Positions 13,451-24,190 of a stretch of 64,000 nucleotides of DNA are shown here, piece after piece. The stretch covers positions 34,707,912 to 34,771,911 of the forward strand of contig OZ026848.1 in the NCBI GenBank assembly GCA_964023205.1. The letters are read 5' to 3'. The stretch is from Lutraria lutraria. Lineage: Eukaryota; Mollusca; Bivalvia; Venerida; Mactridae. Numbering within the stretch: position 1 is the first letter of the stretch; each line of letters opens with the position of its first letter. The position numbers were made by a program, and so were the translations under genes. Below the pieces are notes generated by a model that did no database searches, was not told where the DNA came from, and saw only the letters and a program-made list of their open reading frames with translations.

Positions 13451-14705
13451 ACTGAATTTATTTTACAGAGTTTGGAATATGTTGTCATACCTTAGAGAAT
13501 TTGCTTTAATTATTTTGTGTCATATAACGTTATATGATGAATAGGATTTCCATAGGAACTGACACAGGAAATTATATTTCTTATATTACACGATATTGTA
13601 AACAACATGAAGGCAACTGATAGTCTGAGTAGCTTAATCCTATGTTTTTATGTTGAATAATAGATAAATCGATTTTATTATACCTTTCTAAAATATTGCA
13701 ATTACTTATGTACGAAAATAAATTTGTTATGGATTGATACTGACGGTACAACCCCGATAGCATGTACATATATCTACTATACTACATTGTTTATGTATTA
13801 CGCATTTCAAATAAACCAAAAAAACATACGCATGACCTATAAAACAACATTAGACATGCATACACATCTAATAAAATTTCAAAATATCTATGGGCACCTC
13901 ATATTTATACAACAAATATGTATTCCCAAACTTGTACTTATATCAAACATGTGCATAATTATATCATATAATTCTAAGACATGTATTAATATCATACAAA
14001 TGTAATTATATACTAAACTTGCACATATACCATGAATTCGAAACCATAAACTTATATTATACATACTAAACATGTACAAATGTCATAAATACTAAAATAT
14101 GAAGAAATGTCATTAATACTAAAATATACATGCAAATGTCATTAATACTAAAACACTAAACAAATGTCATTTATCTATTGGCACATACAGTATTATTGCA
14201 TTTTATACAGGATAAGTTAGTAACCAAATGGCATCCTAGCAGAAATTGATAAATACACGTGTTTTAGATTTTTCATTTAACACATATAATCATTTGCTAT
14301 GTTGTTAAATACAACAAAGGCAAATACTCACAAACACTTTAAAATAGTATTCATTTTATTATACGTGATCTCAATAATAGTTTTACGATCGGCGCATTTC
14401 TACCACTTGGCTAACTTGTAGATCATTTTGATATTTGGCATTATCACAACATCTATACATTTTGTCTATGATGATTTGTCTGTTTCTGTCGAAATTCTTG
14501 CAATTTTTTGTCTTGTCTGTAAACAAAGCATGGTTATACTTTAAATTATGTTTATTGAATCCACCGTACGTAGTTCGTTAACTTTGCAAATCTGTTCAAG
14601 TCAAATACAGAACATGATGATGGTTGCAAAATAATAAGTTTGTGTATTTGTATATGATCCGTATCTAGTTTACAATAATAATAATATTACGGTGATTTCC
14701 GTTGG
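13451..14705. other. unique A+T-rich DNA
   Basis: There are several short open frames on both strands, none with a recognisable domain. Around 14050-14165 a loose repetition of AAATGTCAT(T/A)AATACTAAAA is visible (about 3-4 copies). Confidence 0.5.
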
Positions 14706-14992
14706 TTAAAGGGGCATACCCTATAACTGGAAACTTACGGGCATGCACACTTCAAAGAAGAGGTAAATTTCAAATTTGCTGATTGTTGACGTACATCTCT
14801 GACGACTACATGACATTTCCATTATTAAATGTATGTCTCACAAATACATATTTTTATGATTTTATTTTTAATTCGACGAATTTTTGGCTGAAATTATCTT
14901 CGTCGGCTTCTTTTTCTTCTTTACAAGCTTCTAATTTATCATCATTTTGCCTAGATTCTAGATGCACCAAGTTGTAGGGTATGCCTCTTTAA
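14706..14992. mobile_element. TTAA-flanked MITE
   Basis: The left end is TTAA followed by AGGGGCATACCCTATAACT (14706-14728). The right end is TTGTAGGGTATGCCTCT followed by TTAA (14972-14992). The termini pair as inverted repeats over about 20 bp, with TTAA duplicated on both sides. A TTAA target is the signature of piggyBac-type insertion, but the terminus does not begin with the usual CCC/CCY, so the superfamily is uncertain. The 279-bp interior has no transposase; the 64-codon frame inside it is incidental. Confidence 0.72.
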
Positions 14993-15112
14993 AGTAGACA
15001 TATTCACTTTTTAGATTTAAGAGAAAACACTCCTGTCCACAATCGTATTGTTTCGCTTGGGTTTTGTATGTATGTTGACGAATTATATGTATGTTGAAGT
15101 ATTATAATTTTA

Positions 15113-16362
15113 TTATGTATGTGGAAGTAGTGTATGTATGTGGAAGAAGTGTATATATGTGGAAGAAGTGTATGTATGTGGAAGAAGTGTATGTATGTGG
15201 AAGAAGTGTATTTATGTGGAAGAAGTGTATGTATGTGGAAGAAGTGTATGTATGTGGAAGAAGTGTATGTATGTGGAAGTAGTGTATGTATGTGGAAGTA
15301 GTGTATTTATGTGGAAGAAGTGTATGTATGTGGAAGAAGTGTATTTATGTGGAAGAAGTGTATGTATGTGGAAGAAGTGTATGCATGTGGAAGTAGTGTA
15401 TGTATGTGGAAGAAGTGTATTTATGTGGAAGAAGTGTATGTATGTGGAAGAAGTGTATGTATGTGGAAGAAGTGTATGTATGTGGAAGAAGTGTATGTAT
15501 GTGGAAGAAGTGTATGTATGTGGAAGTAGTGTATGTATGTAGAAGAAGTGTATGTATGTGGAAGAAGTGTATTTATGTGGAAGAAGTGTATTTATGTGGA
15601 AGAAGTGTATGTATGTGGAAGAAGTGTATGTATGTGGAAGAAGTGTATGTATGTGGAAGTATTGTATGTATGTGGAAGAAGTGTATGTATAAGGAAGTAG
15701 TGTATGTATGTGGAAGTAGTGTATTTATGTGGAAGAAGTGTATGTATGTGGAAGAAGTGTATGTATGTGGAAGTAGTGTATGTATGTGGAAGAAGTGTAT
15801 TTATGTGGAAGAAGTGTATGTATGTGGAAGTAGTGTATTTATGTGGAAGAAGTGTATGTATGTGGAAGTTGTGTATGTATGTGGAAGAAGTGTATGTATG
15901 TGGAAGTAGTGTATGTATGTAGAAGTAGTGTATTTATGTGGAAGTATTGTATGTATGTGGAAGAAGTGTATGTATGTGGAAGTAGTGTATTTATGTGGAA
16001 GAAGTGTATGTATGTGGAAGTTGTGTATGTATGTGGAAGTATTGTATGTATGTGGAAGAAGTGTATGTATGTGGAAGTAGTGTATGTATGTGGAAGTTGT
16101 GTATGTATGTGGAAGTAGTGTATGTATGTGGAAGTAGTGTATGTATGTGGAAGAAGTGTATGTATGTGGAAGTAGTGTATGTATGTGGAAGTAGTGTATG
16201 TATGTGGAAGTAGTGTATGTATGTGGAAGAAGTGTATGTATGTGGAAGTAGTGTATGTATGTGGAAGTAGTGTATGTATGTGGAAGAAGTGTATGTATGT
16301 GGTAGTAGTGTATGTATGTGTAAGAAGTGTATGTATGTGGAAATAGTGTATGTATGTTGAAG
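15113..16362. repeat. 19-bp tandem array
   Basis: About 65 copies of a 19-bp unit, GTATGTATGTGGAAGAAGT or GTATGTATGTGGAAGTAGT, with minor GTATTTATG and GAAGTTG variants. GAAGAAG forms dominate the first half and GAAGTAG forms the second. The many overlapping open frames with Met-Tyr-Val-Glu and Cys-Gly-Arg-Ser-Val repeats arise because 19 bp is not a multiple of three and the unit has no stop in any plus frame. Confidence 0.96.
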
Positions 16363-16620
16363 CATCATACGATGGCTTATACTTACCTGATTGGTGTTTT
16401 TAATGTAGAACAATACGATTTTCCCTGACTGGTGTTTCGCTAAGATCCTCTCATTCCTTAGAATATTGATTACGTATAATTAAATAAGTAATAAGTAGTT
16501 GTATTTGTTTATCATCTACTCCTAAAATTGGTTTGAGTCGACATGTTTATTTGCCTACTCAAGGTTACACCTGTATTACTACAATGTACTAGATTGCCCA
16601 TCACTGCTGCATGCCATATT
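16363..16620. other. A+T-rich spacer
   Basis: Nothing recognisable is seen. Confidence 0.5.
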
Positions 16621-16790
16621 ATGAAACTGAATGACAGTTCAGTTTTCCATAGCCGTCATTCGTTGTTTTTTTATGAAGACCAAACTGCTACATTTTCTAC
16701 ATCCAGCTCAAACTAGTTCCCGTTCCATGATGCAGGGAAAGACTATATAGGTTTCCATGAGTTCTTTTAGTGCTTTGTTTTAAATGCTGT
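16621..16790 (+). mobile_element. dispersed repeat 'R41', copy A
   Basis: It shares ordered words with copies at 23995-24190 (same strand) and 40310-40695 (opposite strand). The words are CAGTTCAGTTTTCCATAGCCGTCA.. (shown in part), CTAGTTCCCGTTCCATG, GCAGGGAAAGACTATATAGG and TTTCCATGAGTTCTTTTAGT. This copy is the most diverged in its centre and contains the 41-bp segment once. The element class is unknown; no terminal inverted repeat was seen. Confidence 0.6.
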
Positions 16791-17800
16791 GAAAGACATG
16801 TTGAACTTTGCGGTCAACAAAGATTACATCTATAGTCGGGCTAACAATCAGCAACATAGCTAAACTGGATTGCGATGTCATTACAGTATTTGAATATATT
16901 ACATATACGATAGCTGCTCTAATTATACGAGAATTCTATGATCGATCTCCATGGAAAATGAATAATCAGACGAACACTGTTTTCACCATGTGTACAATGT
17001 TCTGCTGTAATTGTACATAGTGGACATCAAGAGAATGACATATCACTTTAATTTGGTTAAGTGTCATGTTATTAGACACAGATCAGTTACGGACGATTGT
17101 GTCCATGAATGGTTCACACCATTTAACAATAAATAAAATCCCATTTCCATTCGTCTGCTCTTCCAAAGCGTTCATAGTTCCATTTAATGATATAAGGCTA
17201 CTATGACGGAGAAGATCGCGATGTTCAGTTTTAAAACTAGCTTGGAATAGAATTAAAAACGCAACATTATTATACAGAAGGGACTTTTTGTTCACCGTTA
17301 TATTGAGAAAGTTCCTAATTAACAACCACTCCTTATTAGCCGATTAATCAGACAAAACTATCCTGCAATTGAAATTACATTGATGGTGTAAGACCAGGAA
17401 TGCGAGGCATGTGACTTATGGACCAGCCGTCCTATGTACTCATCCGCATTAGGGGGTAATACAACAGACAGGGTCATTAGTAGACTAGTTTCTGTTTACT
17501 TAATCAGTTACTAAATGCTTATAAAGAAAGTTAGTCATAAACTCATTATCACCATAAATCAATAAAATTTATAACACTATTTTTTACTAGGTGCCAAGTC
17601 TACAGACACTAAGCTGACCATGACCAAACAGGAATAGACTAATAGGGGGCAATAAAACAAGAGATTAGAGCTCATGTGGCTTGTTTTGGCGGTGGTCACT
17701 TAAATAGGGGCTGCTACATTTAAAGTACAGCTCTGATCATTGTATCTGACATTTTGTCTTATTAAACCTCAATTTTATTTAATATGTCAATCTTCCACAG
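16791..17800. other. unique DNA, no gene recognised
   Basis: There are short open frames on both strands (16808-17020 plus, 17083-17325 minus) without recognisable domains. About 35 bp at 17392-17428, containing GGAATGCGAGGCATGTGA, recurs at 61890-61920 and marks a small dispersed repeat. Confidence 0.45.
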
Positions 17801-17911
17801 GTCACCGTGACGTATAAGTACTGTCAGACCAAGCGGTCGGAGAAATGCTGTCGAAAATTATACTGTACCATTCGCGCTAGCGCAGTATATATTTTTGCAT
17901 TTCCGTTATAA
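17801..17911 (+). CDS. candidate 3'-terminal coding exon, cysteine-rich (partial)
   Basis: A polypyrimidine-AG acceptor (CAATCTTCCACAG) ends at 17800. From 17801 one frame stays open for 36 codons to a TAA at 17909-17911, while the other two frames close within five codons. The peptide begins VTVTYKYCQTKRSEKCC and has four cysteines spaced C-x8-C-C-x4-C, with many Lys/Arg. A canonical AATAAA follows at 17930-17935. Acceptor, open frame, stop and poly(A) signal together are what a terminal exon looks like. G+C is also higher here than around it. No family is recognised and no partner exon is secure. The candidate at 5176-5213 has a compatible phase, but that alone is weak evidence. Confidence 0.25.
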   Translation, partial: VTVTYKYCQTKRSEKCCRKLYCTIRASAVYIFAFPL

Positions 17912-18064
17912 ACAGAGGACTAAATCCTCAATAAAGTTGTTAATGGTTTGAATAGCTTTCGGAATAATAGAATAAATATTACATGTCTGACAGGGTGACA
18001 GTAAAATCGTCAACTTGAGGAAATACTGTCAACCGAGGCGAATATTTATATACTGTAAGGACAT
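17912..18064. other. spacer with AATAAA signal
   Basis: AATAAA at 17930-17935 would serve the candidate exon just upstream. The remainder is unremarkable. Confidence 0.3.
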
Positions 18065-18366
18065 ATCGCAGATTGTCCGCCCGGCAATCTCACTGGTTAG
18101 AGCGTTTGTCTGATTATAGAGTTCGAACCCCGGTCGAGGCTCACACTGTCCGTTACAAATTTGACTGAAGATATTCCAATCTATGTTAAATTGTCCTCCA
18201 CCTCTGAATTATGTGCGGTAGCTTGGCAGAAGCTTACGGATAGAAAGTGGTTAGTACTGAAGTCCAGGAAAGCTGGTTAGAATAACTGCCCGCCACGATA
18301 TGACTGAAATAATGTTGAAAATGGCGTAAAACCCGATGAAATAAACAAACAAACACATCGCAGATT
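18065..18366 (+). mobile_element. tRNA-derived SINE 1 with target-site duplication
   Basis: Two copies of ATCGCAGATT (18065-18074 and 18357-18366) bracket a 282-bp insert. Its first 70 bp carry a pol III A box (TCACTGGTTAGAGCG) and B box (AGTTCGAACCCCG) at tRNA-like spacing. The central body is SINE-specific (ATATGACTGAAATAATGTTG). The tail reads GGCGTAAAACCCGAT and ends in AAACAAACAAACA. The same body-and-tail pattern occurs in SINE 2 at 26202-26411. No coding capacity; mobilised in trans by a LINE. Confidence 0.88.
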
Positions 18367-18449
18367 AAACTAACTCGGGTATTTTTTGTATATTTCCTTT
18401 ATCATGAGCTACTGTATACCAGTCACAAATCGTGTTTAAAGCCTCATGA

Positions 18450-18672
18450 TTTTTGGACAGGGTTGCTTGCAACCTTGTTCTTGGTTACTACCAGTTTTCG
18501 ATGCTCACAGAATCAAAATCTGTAGCAGAATCTAAAAATAGCTTAAATGGTTTCCCTTATCACAACCAAAATCAAAGCGCTAGTAGCGCTGGAAGAACAG
18601 GGTTTGATCCTGAGGTTAGACAGTTGTATTATCAGTAACAGAGTGCCACACACAGCCACGACCGTGGTCAAT
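18450..18672 (+). repeat. permuted inverted repeat, left modules a and b
   Basis: Module a (18450-18568) is the inverse of 19177-19296, sharing words such as GGTTGCTTGCAACCTTGTTC and AATCTGTAGCAGAATCTAAA. Module b (18570-18672) is the inverse of 19903-20005, with GAAGAACAGGGTTTGATCCT and CAGAGTGCCACACACA. Here a runs straight into b; in the right-hand copy b lies on the far side of module c. The open frame over a-b (18453-18638) is therefore not taken as a gene. Confidence 0.75.
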
Positions 18673-18678
18673 TGGTTT

Positions 18679-18947
18679 ATTATTTATCACTGAAAATAAT
18701 AGTGATTTATTTACATGTTTTAGGATTGATATTGTTTTTATCAATTTTCATGATTTGGACTATTCATGTAGATTTGTTTTTTATTTCATTGAAATACTTT
18801 TTTTAACACAACTATACTTTCTCTTTGATATCTTAGCTAATTATTTGAAAAAAAAAGTTAATATAAATAAAAACAATTATGCTACTACCGAGTATCACTC
18901 CGTCATCGAGCATTCTCACCACTGAACCACCAATCTCCATGCCATGT
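18679..18947 (-). mobile_element. module c, left copy: tRNA-headed SINE-like segment (minus)
   Basis: It is inverse to 19311-19622. On the minus strand it starts with a tRNA-Gly-like head (TTGGTGGTTCAGTGGTGAGA, an A-box-like region, then ATGCTCGATGACGGAG). This copy has lost part of the B-box region that the right copy keeps. The A+T-rich body has TTGATATCTTAGCTAA-type words. It is best explained as one of two opposed copies of a tRNA-derived element. Confidence 0.6.
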
Positions 18948-19176
18948 TGGAATTCGTTTTTAATATACATACAAATCAGCTGTCAATAGTTCAGCTGCGC
19001 AGTAATCTCATCATGTTCGACTTTTGTTTTAACGTATTTCATTTGATTCCACTCATTAAGCAACTTATATTACATTATAATCTTTACATCAAAGTCGTTT
19101 AAATGGATAGTGTGAACCAGATATGACCGATTACCGTCTTCTCCTTGGAACTATTTTTTTGGCGATGAACTTCTTC

Positions 19177-19622
19177 ATTGGTTGTGATAGGGGAAGCCAT
19201 GAAATCTATTTTTAGATTCTGCTACAGCTTTTGATTCTGTGAGCGTCGAAAACTGGTTATAACCAAGAACAAGGTTGCAAGCAACCATGTTCAAAAACGA
19301 ACTTCTTTATAGCATGGAGATTGGTGGTCCAGCGGTAAGGATGCTCGATGACGGAGTGAGAGGTCCTAGCTTTGATACTCGGAAGTAGCTTATTTTTTTT
19401 ATTTATATGATTTTTTTTTCAAATAGTCAGCTAAGATATCAAAGAGAAACTATAGCTGTGTTAAAATAAATGTATTTCAATGAAATAAAAAACAAATCTA
19501 CATAAAAGTCTAAATCATAATTATTATGCAGTTTTCGTGAAAAATTGATAAAAACAATATCAATAATCAACAAGCTGCCTAATACATGTAAATAAATTAC
19601 TATTATTTTTAGTGATAAATAT
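19177..19622 (+). mobile_element. permuted inverted repeat, right modules a' and c'
   Basis: Module a' (19177-19296, inverse of 18450-18568) is followed at once by c' (19311-19622, inverse of 18679-18947). The c' head at 19312-19390 is tRNA-like, with A box TGGTGGTCCAGCGGTAAGG and a B-box-like GCTTTGATACTCGG. The order a'-c'-b' is a circular permutation of what a simple inverted duplication of a-b-c would give. Confidence 0.7.
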
Positions 19623-19845
19623 GATATCGGACCTATGTGGGACCGGTATCATAATTTCGTGGCAGCTGCTGCATGGGTTCATGTGTTTTGTACAACATCG
19701 GACTGACCGATAAAAAATACATAGGTGCATTATCTAGATATCAGGCCTGTTTCTAATGAAAACTACGTACGGTAGTAACAAGGTATATGTAATACATACT
19801 AATTAAAAATTGATAACTATGTATTTATTGAAAGGTATGACCTGC

Positions 19846-20005
19846 AGCGACCGGGAATCGAACCGGGATTGCCGGGTTACAAATCCAGGCACTAACCACT
19901 GGACCACGGTTGTGGCTGTGTGTGTGGCACTCTGTTGCTGATAATACAACTGTCTAACATCAGGATCAAACCCTGTTCTTCCAGAGCTATCAGCGCTTTG
20001 ATTTA
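19846..20005 (-). mobile_element. tRNA-like segment plus module b' (minus)
   Basis: On the minus strand, b' (20005-19903) leads into a tRNA-like region at 19912-19846. Its A box is GTGGTCCAGTGGTTAGTGCC and its B box CGGTTCGATTCCCGG. The T-stem does not pair perfectly and a clean acceptor stem is not evident, so I read this as a tRNA-derived SINE head, not a working tRNA gene. In the left copy the same region breaks off after GACCGTGGTCAATTGG. Confidence 0.6.
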
Positions 20006-20181
20006 TATTATTTATAAACAAGTCAATTGATACACGCATATTTCTTTGAAGAATTTGTCAGTAATATGTTTGCATGTACACATATTACCGAGTTCACTAT
20101 TTCTATACAACACAATGTGTAAATAACTAATAGGTTTTACATTTCTAGTATAGACACTTAAAATCTAAGGCTATATTTAAG

Positions 20182-20356
20182 TACAACCTCTCGATAGCAG
20201 TCATCTCTTGAGCAACAACCTCCCCTCAGCAACAGTATGATATTTTCCTAACGCACGATTTAACTATTAATTCAACCTCTTCCGAGCAACAACCTCTCAA
20301 CAACAAAACAATTTTGCTACTCGTAAAGGTTGTTGCCTTGGAGAGGTTGCACTGTA
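20182..20356 (+). mobile_element. pogo-like MITE, copy 1
   Basis: It begins TACAACCTCTCGATAGC and ends GGAGAGGTTGCACTGTA, imperfect inverted termini of the ACAACCTCTC class. Subterminal GAGCAACAACCTC and GGTTGTTGCC words mirror each other. No transposase. It belongs with copies at 21207-21384 (reverse orientation), 43141-43350 and 63709-63920. Confidence 0.65.
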
Positions 20357-20549
20357 TAGTAAAATATATTTGCATGGGTACGAACGATATGGATACATAT
20401 TTCTTGTTTTTGCTTCGTGTGGAAAAAACACTTTCAGACAGTACTTTCAGTACTTTGATTCATATTGCTACGAATGTTACATTTGGTAACGGAGAAATCG
20501 AATCCTTATAAAAATTCATAAAGTAGAGATGTCTGTCTCGTGATCGCTT

Positions 20550-20765
20550 TATTGCAATTTTATATGTAGTTGTTAACCGTATTATAAATGCGTGCCTTGT
20601 TTTATCACTGTATGTAGTTGTCTTTAACCGTATTATAAATGCGTGCCTTGTTTTATTACTGTATGTAGTTGTTAACCGTATTGTAAATGCGTGCCTTGTT
20701 TTATCACTGTATGTTGTTGTAGTTAACCGTATTGTAAATGCGTGCCTTGTTTTATCACTGTATTA
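20550..20765. repeat. tandem array, about 57-bp unit, 4 copies
   Basis: Four successive units contain GTTAACCGTATTATAAATGC followed by GTGCCTTGTTTTATCACTG and GTATGTAGTTGT, with small length changes in the GTAGTTGT joint. Confidence 0.88.
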
Positions 20766-20769
20766 ATGC

Positions 20770-20946
20770 ACAGTCCAACTTGTGATAGAGACCCTCTCCG
20801 AATAAAGGCCACTCCGTGAATAAATGCCAGTTTTACAGACTATCATTGATTATTAAGATCAAAAGGACCTCAGAATAAAGGCCACCTGTCAATAAAGACC
20901 CCAGATTGTCTTTCCCAAGGGTCACCTTCGTTCACAGGTTTGACTG
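20770..20946 (+). mobile_element. CAGTCCAAC-ended MITE, copy 1
   Basis: It begins CAGTCCAACTTGTGATAGAG and ends CACAGGTTTGACTG. Internal words AATAAAGGCCACTCC and AATAAAGGCCACCTGTC form two subrepeats. A reverse-oriented relative lies at about 59427-59593. The CAGT termini suggest a mariner/pogo-type non-autonomous element. Confidence 0.55.
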
Positions 20947-21206
20947 TTGATAAAATAGTTATTGTTTTACAGGGGTCGGGGTCCTGTTGTTAGTGTGCGT
21001 TAGTTTAAAACTGACATATCATTGAAAAAAAATATCACCCAAACAAATATTGCGCCTTTTCAATAGTAAACATTAGAAAAACGGAAAGAGAATACGTTAT
21101 AAGATATACTATGTTTTACCTCAACTGAGTATGTAGTCGTGCATCTAGGTAAATATTATTGTAGTTATAGTGGGTAAAAAATTAAGTAATCGTGCCCTTT
21201 TCGTTT

Positions 21207-21384
21207 TACATTGCAACCTCTCCAAAGAAACACCATTTGGGTGTTACAAAATTATGTTGTTGACGAGATGTTGTTGGCACTAGAGAGGTTTAATTAATAG
21301 TTAAATCAAGCAGTGTAAAAAATCGTACTGTTGTTGAAGGTAGATTGTCGTTCAAGAGATGACCATTCTAGAGAGGTTGTACTT
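21207..21384 (-). mobile_element. pogo-like MITE, copy 2
   Basis: This is the reverse-complement relative of copy 1 at 20182-20356. It begins CATTGCAACCTCTCCAAAG and ends CTAGAGAGGTTGTACTTA, with matching GTTCAAGAGATGACCA in the subterminal part. Confidence 0.6.
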
Positions 21385-22137
21385 AAATATATCCTTAATC
21401 AAATTTTAAGAGATAAATTATTTAGACCTAACGTCAGCGGGTAAAGCATAACATCAATTAACTCAATAATTATGTCTTTTCAATATGCGTTTATTATTTT
21501 TACCATGTGAACGTAAATGTATCATTAATATTCTACGATTCAACACTACATCAATATTCACTCTGAACAAACAAACATAACGAGTGTACATCAATATAAT
21601 TGTAAGTCATTTCATGTGAAAATTAACTATAGCTTGCTATTGACAACATGAGCTTATTATGCCTGTAAACATGTAAATTATAGATGAGTGTGAAATTGAA
21701 ACCTGGCTCTGAGGTAATAAACTTTTTATTGGTCTCTGAGCTCAAATCTCATATCTTGTCTTTTAATGTTTCTAAGTTAATTATGATCAGACTTTGTTGA
21801 CATAATTGATGCATATTAAGTCTTACAACACAAGTGATCTGAATTCTGTATTTAGACATAAGTTCTCATGTTTCACTGTACTAATGAAATCAAGTGTTAA
21901 ATCAAGTGTAAATGCAACAGTAGAGTCATTTGTTTTGCTATACAATGCTTGCTTAATGTATTACCGTATTTCATGATGTATAGATAATCGCGTATCTAAT
22001 ATAAACCTTAATTATTGTGTACTATAGGGATGTGTGGATATTGTATTATGTTTATAAAGTACCTCTCTTAAAGCGTATTGTTTCATTTATTGTAAAATAT
22101 TCATTATGTCTGAAACACTGTTGTTTCACACATCCCT
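21385..22137. other. unique A+T-rich DNA with a dispersed-repeat fragment
   Basis: The stretch 21690-21815, with TGAGCTCAAATCTCATATC and TTGTCTTTTAATG, resembles 34665-34790, which has AGCTTAAATCTGGTATC and TTGTCTTTTAGTG. The inverse of the same GAGCTCAAATCTC core is seen near 35872-35886. No gene was seen. Confidence 0.45.
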
Positions 22138-22990
22138 GAGTGTACATGAATGATAATATTGTCATGGTAACGTACCACTTAAGTGTACATGAATGATAGT
22201 ATTGTCATAGTAGTACCACTTAAGTGTACATGAATGATAGTATTGTCATAGTAGTACCACTTAAATGTACATGAATGATAGTATTGTCATAGTAGTACCA
22301 CTTAAATGTACATGAATGATAGTATTGTCATAGTAGTACCACTTAAGTGTACATGAATGATAGTATTGTCATAGTAGTACCACTTAAATGTACATGAATG
22401 ATAGTATTGTCATAGTAGTACCACTTAAATGTACATGAATGATAGTATTGTCATGGTAACGTACCACTTAAGTGTACATGAATGATAGTATTGTCATAGT
22501 AGTACCACTTAAATGTACATAAATGATAGTATTGTCATAGTAGTACCACTTAAATGTACATAAATGATAATATTGTCATAGTAGTACCACTTAAATGTAC
22601 ATGAATGATAGTATTGTCATAGTAGTACCACTTAAATGTACATGAATGATAGTATTGTCATTGTAACGTACCACTTAAGTGTACATGAATGATAGTATTG
22701 TCATAGTAGTACCACTTAAATGTACATAAATGATAGTATTGTCATAGTAGTACCACTTAAATGTACATGAATGATAATATTGTCATAGTAGTACCACTTA
22801 AATGTACATGAATGATAGTATTGTCATAGTAGTACCACTTAAATGTACATGAATGATAGTATTGTCATAGTAGTACCACTCAAGTGTACATGAATGATAG
22901 TATTGTCATAGTAACGCACAACTTAAGTGTACATAAATGACAAGAGTGTCATGAAAAAAGAGTGTCACGGAAACGCACCACTAAATGTAC
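22138..22990. repeat. 41-43-bp tandem array
   Basis: About 20 copies of a unit with TGTACATGAATGATAGTATT, then GTCATAGTAGTACCACTTAA. Most units are 41 bp. A minority are 43 bp because TAGTAGTACC is replaced by GGTAACGTACC. The last two or three units are diverged (CACGGAAACGCACCACT). Confidence 0.95.
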
Positions 22991-23573
22991 GTGAATGATA
23001 TAAGTGTATATTTTATCTCGGCGATGAACACGAAAACGAATTTATGAAAGGACATAGTGATGAAGCAGTTAGCATCCTTTCTTCCAATGAAGAAATTCGC
23101 GGATTGCTATTCATGTGTACCTGAAATGTATTTATGGATTATTGAGTTTAATTGCATTATCATTAACACGCGCGTTTGGGTATTAATTCGGTCATTTTAG
23201 CACGTGACAATGAGTTTTCATTGGAATGGATTTTTTTTGTCTTTAATCGTTTAAAATGGATTAGTCCCAAAACACTTCAATGTACATCTACAGGGAAGAT
23301 AACTCCAAGGAATTTGATTATTTTGAAAACATCTCATGGTAAATCATTTTCTATCATGGAAGCCTATAACAATGATAAACATTTACAAAACCTGTCCGCC
23401 CTATTTTGAGATAATACTTTTGGGATTTAAGATCCATCAAAATTATACGGTAATAACACTGGAGCACATAGCGTACTGTGCACAGCGTATAAGAATGTAT
23501 CATGTGTTTATATTGTACAAGGCTTTCACTGACTCAGTGTCACGGTAGGAGCATCATATGCGCCAGAAAATGA
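22991..23573. other. spacer between arrays
   Basis: Two overlapping open frames of 77 and 70 codons (23176-23409, 23336-23548) show no domain and no codon signal I would trust. No gene is called. Confidence 0.4.
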
Positions 23574-23987
23574 ATGGTGTATTACATGTATATATAATGG
23601 TGTATTACATGTATATATAATGGTGTATTACATGTATATATAATGGTGTATTACATGTATAAATAATGGTGTATTACATGTATAAATAATGGTGTATTAC
23701 ATGTATAAATAATGGTGTATTACATGTATAAATAATGGTGTATTACATGTATAAATAATGGTGTATTACATGTATAAATAATGGTGTATTACATGTATAT
23801 ATAATGGTGTATTACATGTATATATAATGGTGTATTACATGTATATATAATGGTGTATTACATGTATATATAATGGTGTATTACATGTATATATAATGGT
23901 GTATTACATGTATATATAATGGTGTATTACATGTATATATAATGGTGTATTACATGTATATATAATGGTGTATTACATGTATATATG
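23574..23987. repeat. 23-bp tandem array
   Basis: About 18 copies of a 23-bp unit containing GGTGTATTACATGTATATAT. A run of six copies in the middle carries GTATAAATAATGG in place of GTATATATAATGG, a clear block duplication of one variant. Confidence 0.96.
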
Positions 23988-23994
23988 TTTTTTA

Positions 23995-24190
23995 AGCTAA
24001 ACGATAGTTCAGCTTTCTATAGCCGTCACTCGCTCGGCGAGCAGGAAATTATATGCGGAACTTAGTACTACGTTTATCTACCCCCCACCCCGCCGTGCAA
24101 TCATTAAACTGGTTCCTGTTCCATGCTGCAGTGCAAGTCTATGTAAGTTCAGTTTCCATGAGTACTTTCAGTTCTTTGATTGTAATGACT
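23995..24190 (+). mobile_element. dispersed repeat 'R41', copy B
   Basis: Ordered matches to copies A and C: AGTTCAGCTTTCTATAGCCG, ACTACGTTTATCTACC, GGTTCCTGTTCCATG, CTGCAGTGCAAGTCTATG, then TTTCCATGAGTACTTTCAGT. The 41-bp region is present once. The 75-codon frame over it is not regarded as a gene. Confidence 0.65.

Noticed and set aside
15091..16413. Cysteine-containing repeat proteins (Met-Tyr-Val-Glu / Cys-Gly-Arg-Ser) that look like structural proteins
   Set aside because: The 19-bp unit is open in all three plus frames and gives the same peptide in each. That is the mark of a stop-free repeat, not of coding selection.
18075..18145. Functional tRNA gene at the start of SINE 1
   Set aside because: The segment runs without a terminator into a SINE body, and the whole is bracketed by a target-site duplication.
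19846..19912. Functional tRNA gene on the minus strand
   Set aside because: A and B boxes are good, but the T-stem does not pair fully, the acceptor stem is not evident, and the segment is part of a repeated module with a truncated copy at 18660.
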